From: an uncultured Fidelibacterota bacterium
GTDB lineage: Bacteria > Fidelibacterota > Marinisomatia > Marinisomatales > TCS55
DNA length: 64,000 nt
Direction of reading: 5' to 3'
Assembly (NCBI GenBank): GCA_913049685.1
Contig: CAJWZD010000005.1
Coordinates: 1-64,000 of the forward strand
The notes under the pieces are model-generated. The model was not told the origin of the DNA. It saw only the letters and a program-made list of their open reading frames with translations, and did no database searches. Positions 58,881 to 64,000 of the stretch are shown piece after piece. Made by a program: the position numbers and the translations under genes. Position 1 is the first letter of the stretch. Each line of letters starts with the position of its first letter.

Positions 58881-59723
58881 TTAGTCTTTACCAAATTTCG
58901 CCCCAACTGGAGGTCGATATTCTTGAAAAGGAATCATCAGCATCGTTTTTATATCTTCCGTTTCTTTTTTATCCATATGGGTATCAATACCATAATTTAG
59001 CTCCTCCATGTTATTAACCTTTATAGAGGTTTTAAACAGATGGTCCCAAATAGAAAAAATATTACCATAATTTCGATCCGTATGAGGCAGAACATAATGG
59101 TGATGGATCTTATGAAAATTAGGAGTGACAAATATCTTTGAGATAATAGGATCTAGTTTTTCTATTTCTTTTACGTTGGTATGAGTTAAATGGGCAAAAA
59201 AACCTGATATAGTTTGATAGAGCATCACAATACCAAAAGAAGCTCCTGAAACAAAAACTGCAATCGATGTAAATAGTAAACGAAATATACTTTCTCCAGG
59301 ATGATGGCGAAGACCGGTCGTGACATCAACATACCGATCCGTATGATGAATAACGTGAAATTTCCACATCCATTTTACTTTATGTTCCATCCAATGGACA
59401 AACCATGCACCAATAAGATCAAGAATAAGAAGACCAAAAATCACCTCTATCCACAAAGGCATATCGAAAATATTCAAAATACCAGCTTGATGCAATGCAT
59501 TGTAATCAGCTGCAAAAAGTATCAAAGAGGCTCCAAGAAGATTAATAATCACAGATGATAACGTGTAAAATAGATTAATGAAGGTGTGTTTTTTCTTTTG
59601 GTATTTAAAATTGAAAAGTGGCATGCCGGTTTCAAGCATAAATAAAAAAGTAAACCCCCCCACTAGAAAGATTGTACGATGCTCAACTGGAACTGCGCTA
59701 AAATAGTTTACGATATTCTGCAT
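58881..59723 (-). CDS. Sterol desaturase / fatty acid hydroxylase family protein
   Basis: A 280-residue di-iron membrane enzyme. I chose the ATG at 59723; an upstream extension to 59879 would run across the divergent promoter into the next gene and has low-complexity Lys/Phe content. Four or five helices are followed by His clusters: HWMEHK, HVIHHTD, HH in LRHHPGE and the HKIHHHY segment. These ligate two irons for O2-dependent hydroxylation or desaturation of a lipid. First gene of a minus-strand operon with two tiny membrane proteins and an SDR, which could form a lipid-modifying unit. Confidence 0.9.
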   Translation of the reverse strand: MQNIVNYFSAVPVEHRTIFLVGGFTFLFMLETGMPLFNFKYQKKKHTFINLFYTLSSVIINLLGASLILFAADYNALHQAGILNIFDMPLWIEVIFGLLILDLIGAWFVHWMEHKVKWMWKFHVIHHTDRYVDVTTGLRHHPGESIFRLLFTSIAVFVSGASFGIVMLYQTISGFFAHLTHTNVKEIEKLDPIISKIFVTPNFHKIHHHYVLPHTDRNYGNIFSIWDHLFKTSIKVNNMEELNYGIDTHMDKKETEDIKTMLMIPFQEYRPPVGAKFGKD

Positions 59724-59794
59724 AACAGTAGAATTTAGTTTGAATACAGAAATAAAATTATAAATATCATAAAAAAATAGTGTAACTTTGTTCA

Positions 59795-60649
59795 ATGAAA
59801 CAGATTTTAACCATTTGCACGCTGGTTTTCTTTTCTTTTGTTTTTTCTCAAAACAGTCAGCTCGTTGAAATAGAAACAAATGATGGAAATATCTTCTTAG
59901 GTTCGATTATGGAAGAAAATGAAGATGGGTATATCCTCAAAACGCAAGATGGAATTCAAATTAACGTACCAATATCTTCCGTAAAAAATATATCCAAGAT
60001 TGAGACTGCTGAAGTTGAAGGACAGGTATGGCGAGCTGATCCAAATAAGAGCATGTATTTATTTGCTCCCTCGGCATTTCCCATTGAGAAACAGAAAGCT
60101 TACTGCAGGGATTTCTGCTTAGTATTTCCTTCCTACAATCGGGGTTATGGAAATAATTTTTCTTTGCAAGCAGGCGCGTTTGTATTCCCTGGAATGAAAT
60201 TTGATAATATACCAATTGTTATTTCAGGAAAATTTTCTCTCCCTCAATTTGGTCCTGCGAGACTTGCTACCGGCATGATGTATGTCAGCGTTCCAGGACA
60301 AGACACCTCTTTCGGTGCAGGGTTTGCTTTTGGAAGTGCAACATTTGGAAATAGGTTCACACATTTTACAACCACTTTGGGTTGGGGGTATTTTCGCGAT
60401 CAAAATCAGTGGGATTTTGCTGAAAAACCCATACTAGTTTTTGCTGGGAATATTAGAGCCTCAAACTCATTTTCAGTGGTTGCTGAATATTGGCTCCCCC
60501 CTGAAATTGATGATCCTACGAATTTACCAATCGCAATATCTGGAAGATTTATCGGTAGAAGATTTGCTGTTGACATAGGAGGATTTTTCTTCAAAGAAAT
60601 GCAAGGACTTCCTATTCCTTTGATCAATTTCACCTACCATATTAAATAA
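59795..60649 (+). CDS. Exported protein of unknown function
   Basis: A 284-residue protein with signal peptide (residues 1-19, cleavage near VFSQN). Residues about 22-65 look like a small beta-barrel SMLS-like repeat (IETNDGNIFLGSI...ILKTQDG). The remainder is Gly- and aromatic-rich strands such as FSLQAGAFVFPGMKF, suggesting an outer-membrane beta-barrel. Two Cys lie in YCRDFC. No family recognised. It is divergent from the desaturase-like gene with 71 bp between. Confidence 0.75.
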   Translation: MKQILTICTLVFFSFVFSQNSQLVEIETNDGNIFLGSIMEENEDGYILKTQDGIQINVPISSVKNISKIETAEVEGQVWRADPNKSMYLFAPSAFPIEKQKAYCRDFCLVFPSYNRGYGNNFSLQAGAFVFPGMKFDNIPIVISGKFSLPQFGPARLATGMMYVSVPGQDTSFGAGFAFGSATFGNRFTHFTTTLGWGYFRDQNQWDFAEKPILVFAGNIRASNSFSVVAEYWLPPEIDDPTNLPIAISGRFIGRRFAVDIGGFFFKEMQGLPIPLINFTYHIK

Positions 60650-61738
60650 ATGAAATTTTTCTGGGGACTCTTTTTGCTTTGCTGTGTTGATGCACAATCC
60701 ATCGTATTAGAAAAACATCCCTATGCTTCACTTGGCGTTGATACCTATCTCACCGCAAGTACGAGTATTGGAGATTTAGATGAAGATGGAGATATGGATA
60801 TTGTTGTAGCTAATGGTCGCCATTGGTCTCAGTTCAATCAGATATTTTTAAATGACGGTAAGGGATTTTTTCGAAGAAGCGTGCTATTGGGAGCTGAGGC
60901 AAATACTTCATATGTTGCAGCAACTGCAGATATTGATAACGATGGTGATTTGGATATTTTAGTTGCTAATGATCGAATCAAGAATCAAATATTTATTAAT
61001 AATGGGAATGGACAATTTTCATTTAGAAATTACTTTGGAAGACAAGAATCAATCACCAGAGGAATTTGTGTGGCAGACGTGAATAACGACGGATACGTTG
61101 ATATCATTGAAGCAAACAGAACCAGCCAAAATTACATCTACTATAATAATTCAAAAGGAGTATTTATCGATGAAACTCCTTTTGGCGAAGAGAAAGAAGC
61201 AACCATATCTATTGCAGCTAGGGATATCAATTTAGATGGACATTTAGATCTAATATTAGCAAATAGAAATAAGCAACCTAATAGAATATATTATGGTCCG
61301 AGTTTTTCAAGTTCATCAATATTTGGAAGCGGTAATGATGAAACTCGCCAAGTAGCAATTGGAGACATGGATGAGGATGGAGATCCGGATATTGTTTCGG
61401 TAAATATTGGCGAAAAAAACAAAATAATCTATAACGATGGGCGGGGTAATTTTAAAAAATCAGTAACATTTGGATCCTCTTCAGATAGATCCATGTCAAT
61501 AGCATTAGGCGACTTGGATGGTGATGGCGATTTGGATATTGTAATAGGAAATAGCGGCAGCAAAAATCATTACTATATCAATAATGATTCAAAATTTAGA
61601 TTGAACCATTTTTCTGAAAATGATAAAATTACTTATGGAATTACACTTGGTGATTTAAATAACGATGGAACTCTTGATATAATTGAATCCAATTCTGGGG
61701 ATGTAAATAAAATCTTTTTTAATAAAACACAAGAATGA
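60650..61738 (+). CDS. FG-GAP/VCBS repeat protein, seven-bladed propeller, secreted
   Basis: A 362-residue exported protein (signal residues 1-16, ending VDAQS). Seven repeats contain an Asp-rich calcium loop of the type D-x-D-x-DGD-x-DI: DLDEDGDMD, DIDNDGDLD, DVNNDGYVD, DINLDGHLD, DMDEDGDPD, DLDGDGDLD and DLNNDGTLD. Seven repeats predict a seven-bladed integrin-like propeller. FG-GAP proteins usually mediate adhesion or ligand binding at the surface. The start codon follows the preceding stop by 0 bp, and the stop overlaps the SOUL gene. Confidence 0.92.
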   Translation: MKFFWGLFLLCCVDAQSIVLEKHPYASLGVDTYLTASTSIGDLDEDGDMDIVVANGRHWSQFNQIFLNDGKGFFRRSVLLGAEANTSYVAATADIDNDGDLDILVANDRIKNQIFINNGNGQFSFRNYFGRQESITRGICVADVNNDGYVDIIEANRTSQNYIYYNNSKGVFIDETPFGEEKEATISIAARDINLDGHLDLILANRNKQPNRIYYGPSFSSSSIFGSGNDETRQVAIGDMDEDGDPDIVSVNIGEKNKIIYNDGRGNFKKSVTFGSSSDRSMSIALGDLDGDGDLDIVIGNSGSKNHYYINNDSKFRLNHFSENDKITYGITLGDLNNDGTLDIIESNSGDVNKIFFNKTQE

Positions 61739-62298
61739 CTTTTTTATTAAATATTATGCTAATGATCGCAGCAACTGCTCAATCTATTGAAACGCCTAAA
61801 TATCTATTAATTCAAAAATTTGAAAAATTTGAAATAAGAGACTACGGTACGGTAATTACCGCAAAAACTATGGTAAATAGCGATTTTAGAACGTCAACCT
61901 ATACTGGCTTTAGACGCGTAGCAAACTTCATATTTGGTGGTAATGATCAAGAAGAAAAAATAGCTATGACAGCGCCTGTTATTACGCAAATGAAAAGCTC
62001 ACAATCTCATATAGTTCATTTCGTTATGCCCTCAAAGTACAGCCTTGAATCTCTACCTAATCCCAATTTAAAAAATGTTGAGATTGAAAAAGAAGAGCTT
62101 GGCATAATTGCAGCAATGCGGTTTGGAGGCTGGGCTACCGAAAAAAGATCGAATCGCTACATCGAAACTTTTTTGAAGCAACTTCAAGAGAAAAACATCG
62201 ATATTGTTGGAGATATTCGTGTTGCGCAATACAATGGACCAACAACTATTCCCCCTTTTCGAAAAAATGAAATTTTAATCCCCGTTGATTACAAATAG
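61735..62298 (+). CDS. SOUL-family heme-binding protein, exported
   Basis: A 187-residue protein with an N-terminal signal (residues 1-16). The SOUL/HEBP fold is indicated by YLLIQKFEKFEIRDY near residues 22-36, GFRRVANFIFGGN, KIAMTAPV and a FVMPSKYSLESLP segment. It binds heme or another tetrapyrrole. ATG overlaps the FG-GAP stop (ATGA). Heme trafficking at the periphery is likely but unproven here. Confidence 0.9.
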   Translation: MTFLLNIMLMIAATAQSIETPKYLLIQKFEKFEIRDYGTVITAKTMVNSDFRTSTYTGFRRVANFIFGGNDQEEKIAMTAPVITQMKSSQSHIVHFVMPSKYSLESLPNPNLKNVEIEKEELGIIAAMRFGGWATEKRSNRYIETFLKQLQEKNIDIVGDIRVAQYNGPTTIPPFRKNEILIPVDYK

Positions 62299-62312
62299 CC
62301 TATGAAATTGTG

Positions 62313-63563
62313 ATGAAAAAATATTTCATTTTGTTATTTATTATTGGGTGTAGCTCTGAAGAAGAGAATGAAAATGTAGCCGATCTTACATTTGAAAATC
62401 CTCAAGCCATTATTAGACAGATGACAAGAGGTATAAATATCGGCAATACTCTGGAGCCTCCTGAAGTTGGAGATTGGAATAATGAGTATATATCCGAATA
62501 TTTTTTTGACGATTATGTTGATGCAGGCTTTAACACAGTCCGTGTTCCCGTAAGGTGGGATAAGCATACACTCGTTGACAGTCCCTATACAGTTTATGAA
62601 TCCTGGCTTGATACCATTGAACAGGTAATAGACTGGGGCCTATCCAAGGACTTGTATCTCATAATAAATGCACACCACGACTGGTGGTTGGTGAATAATT
62701 ATGATTCAATCAAGGTGCGCGATCGTTTTCATGCTATATGGAATCAGATCTCAAACAGGTTTAAAACTAAATCTCCAAAGCTATTATTTGAGATTATTAA
62801 TGAACCACACGGCATGACCAAAGAAAATGTAGATGAATTAAATTTTGATATACTGCAAATTATTCGAAAAGAAAATCCTCAACGCATTGTTATTTATGGG
62901 GGACATAGTTGGTCAAATTCTGACCACTTGCTACAAGCAGAAGTTTTGGATGACCCATTTATCATTGGGTACTTCCACTCATATGACCCATGGGAATTTG
63001 CTGGAAAAGGAAATGGTATTTGGGGTTCAGAATATGATATTAATCAAATTAAAACCAAGTTTAAAGCGGTAGCAGATTGGTCAAACATACATAACATACC
63101 AGTAATCATTAGTGAGTTTGGAGCAATACATGATTGCGATTACAATTCGAGAATGCTGCATTATTTTACATACGTGAAAGAGGCGATCAGCAATGGGTTC
63201 GCTTTCCAGGCTTGGGATGATGGTGGGCAGTTTAAAATTTACAACCGCGATGCTCGAACCTGGCCTGAAGTTAAGGATATTCTCATCCATACCTATCCTG
63301 ATAGTCCTGAAAATTTTAAAGCGCAATACCTTAGCGATAGCCAGGTATATTTAACCTGGAAGTTAAGCGATAGCGATTGTTCAAAAATCGCAATTGAAAA
63401 AAGTACAAATTCATCGCCATTTGAAACAATTCGCGAAATTGATTACGGAACTACAGAATACATTGATAATTCAACTAATGTAGTGAATTCTATTTATAGG
63501 GTTGTATCAATTTGCTCAAATAACATACGTAAACATTCAAATCCGTATAAGGTAATTCGATAA
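62313..63563 (+). CDS. GH5 family glycoside hydrolase lipoprotein (cellulase-like)
   Basis: A 416-residue lipoprotein (IIGCSSEE) from the ATG at 62313; a GTG one codon upstream adds a residue. The GH5 TIM barrel spans about residues 30-320. The conserved NTVRVPVRW, NAHHDW and HSWSNSD segments are present, general acid Glu164 is in EIINEPHG and nucleophile Glu268 in IISEFG. The C-terminal 90 residues look like an FN3 domain (FKAQYLSDSQVYLTWKLS). Substrate is a beta-1,4-glucan or mannan. The signal and lipobox place it on the periplasmic or outer surface. Confidence 0.93.
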   Translation: MKKYFILLFIIGCSSEEENENVADLTFENPQAIIRQMTRGINIGNTLEPPEVGDWNNEYISEYFFDDYVDAGFNTVRVPVRWDKHTLVDSPYTVYESWLDTIEQVIDWGLSKDLYLIINAHHDWWLVNNYDSIKVRDRFHAIWNQISNRFKTKSPKLLFEIINEPHGMTKENVDELNFDILQIIRKENPQRIVIYGGHSWSNSDHLLQAEVLDDPFIIGYFHSYDPWEFAGKGNGIWGSEYDINQIKTKFKAVADWSNIHNIPVIISEFGAIHDCDYNSRMLHYFTYVKEAISNGFAFQAWDDGGQFKIYNRDARTWPEVKDILIHTYPDSPENFKAQYLSDSQVYLTWKLSDSDCSKIAIEKSTNSSPFETIREIDYGTTEYIDNSTNVVNSIYRVVSICSNNIRKHSNPYKVIR

Positions 63564-63608
63564 AGGAACATCATTTAAAAAAAATTAAAATCTCAATAAG
63601 GCAAACCA

Positions 63609-64000
63609 ATGAGAAAATATATACTATTTCTAGCAATGATCTATGCGTGTGAAAAAGCAGATAGATCTACAATGGGTACTGTCCGTTTGAAATCGGACGC
63701 TACTACAGACAGTATTGAATTTGTAGTAAAAGAAATGCTCGTTGCTATTAGCACAAACGATATTGAAAAAGCTCGGTATCATGTTTTGGAGGAAGGCCGC
63801 GTATTTCGAGTGCGCAAAGATGGGATGGGCTTTAGATCAAATTCTGAATTCTTTAAACAGACCGCCGATCAGTCCACCAATTATTACGAACGAATGTGGG
63901 ATCCGATAATTATGTACCGAGGCAATCTTGCGGTTGCATGGACCACATACGATTTCCATCTAAATGGAAAGTTCTCGCACTGTGGCGCAGAATCTTTTAC
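63609..64000 (+). CDS. NTF2-like (SnoaL/DUF4440-type) lipoprotein, cut by the window end
   Basis: Only the first 130 codons are in the window. A lipoprotein signal (MIYACEK, Cys14) is followed by an NTF2-fold domain: an alpha-helix with VKEMLVAISTNDIEKARYHV and strands EGRVFRV, NLAVAWTTYDFHLNGK and FSHCGAESF. The pattern WTTYDFH.NGK.SHCG is typical of SnoaL-like/DUF4440 domains. The stop codon lies beyond 64000. Function is unknown for most members. Confidence 0.85.
   Translation, partial: MRKYILFLAMIYACEKADRSTMGTVRLKSDATTDSIEFVVKEMLVAISTNDIEKARYHVLEEGRVFRVRKDGMGFRSNSEFFKQTADQSTNYYERMWDPIIMYRGNLAVAWTTYDFHLNGKFSHCGAESF

Noticed and set aside
59724-59879. An N-terminal extension of the desaturase-like gene
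   Set aside because: It is Lys/Phe-rich, crosses the divergent promoter and overlaps the neighbouring gene; the shorter ATG start fits the family.

Overview
The window is an AT-rich chromosomal segment with very dense coding. No gap between genes exceeds about 235 bp, and I saw no rRNA, tRNA, CRISPR array, insertion sequence or phage gene. Gene content points to an aerobic, heterotrophic, didermic bacterium of the FCB superphylum (Bacteroidota or Marinimicrobia-like, probably aquatic). The supporting signs are a type IX secretion C-terminal sorting domain on a secreted GH18 protein, a Gld-type ABC exporter set, many lipoprotein signals, DUF5916 and CBM9 outer-membrane proteins, an SSS-transporter-rich sugar economy and frequent TTG starts. 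This placement is inference; no 16S gene is present.

Region 1 (1-9.8 kb): an S9 peptidase, a bidirectional terminator and a secreted blue-copper-type protein. Divergent from the latter is an aa3-type cytochrome c oxidase operon (subunits I, III, IV, two tiny membrane proteins, II, heme A synthase, heme O synthase, SCO copper chaperone, DUF420).

Region 2 (9.8-18.2 kb): a GAF/HD-GYP signalling protein, an SLC13-type permease with RCK_C domains, a MATE exporter, a pterin dehydratase, a CBM9/DUF5916 outer-membrane protein and an EamA transporter.

Region 3 (18.2-36.3 kb): a large peptidoglycan-salvage locus in three facing operons. The first (minus strand, 23.9 to 18.2 kb) has NagZ, a BadF-type sugar kinase, a SpoIID/LytB protein without signal peptide, an AmpG-like permease and a HGSNAT-like acetyltransferase. 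The second (plus, 23.9 to 29.1 kb) has a GH3/serine-hydrolase fusion lipoprotein, a DUF1460 amidase and an SSS symporter. The third (minus, 36.3 to 29.1 kb) has LysA, a GH18/T9SS protein, NamZ (GH171), a PBP4-type D,D-carboxypeptidase and a PqqB-like metallo-hydrolase. Together they could take murein from glycan chain and peptide to sugars, with import into the cytoplasm.

Region 4 (36.5-52.5 kb): thirteen tightly packed plus-strand genes: aminopeptidase P, a hydroxylysine-kinase-like APH, its partner phospho-lyase, a GH2 beta-galactosidase, an SSS symporter, a trans-3-hydroxy-L-proline dehydratase, a GH109 alpha-N-acetylgalactosaminidase, a second SSS symporter, a GHMP sugar kinase, a nucleotidyltransferase, DUF2905, a Kunitz-domain lipoprotein and a homocysteine S-methyltransferase. 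The combination of enzymes for hydroxylysine, 3-hydroxyproline, proline-rich peptides and galactosides suggests a module for using collagen-like, hydroxylated and glycosylated protein. I consider this the most novel hypothesis in the window.

Region 5 (52.6-64 kb): a Gld-like ABC exporter set, a PAS-UbiA fusion, a four-gene minus-strand operon (sterol-desaturase-like, two small membrane proteins, SDR), then a plus-strand run of exported proteins (hypothetical, seven-repeat FG-GAP propeller, SOUL heme-binding, GH5 lipoprotein, NTF2-like lipoprotein cut by the window end).
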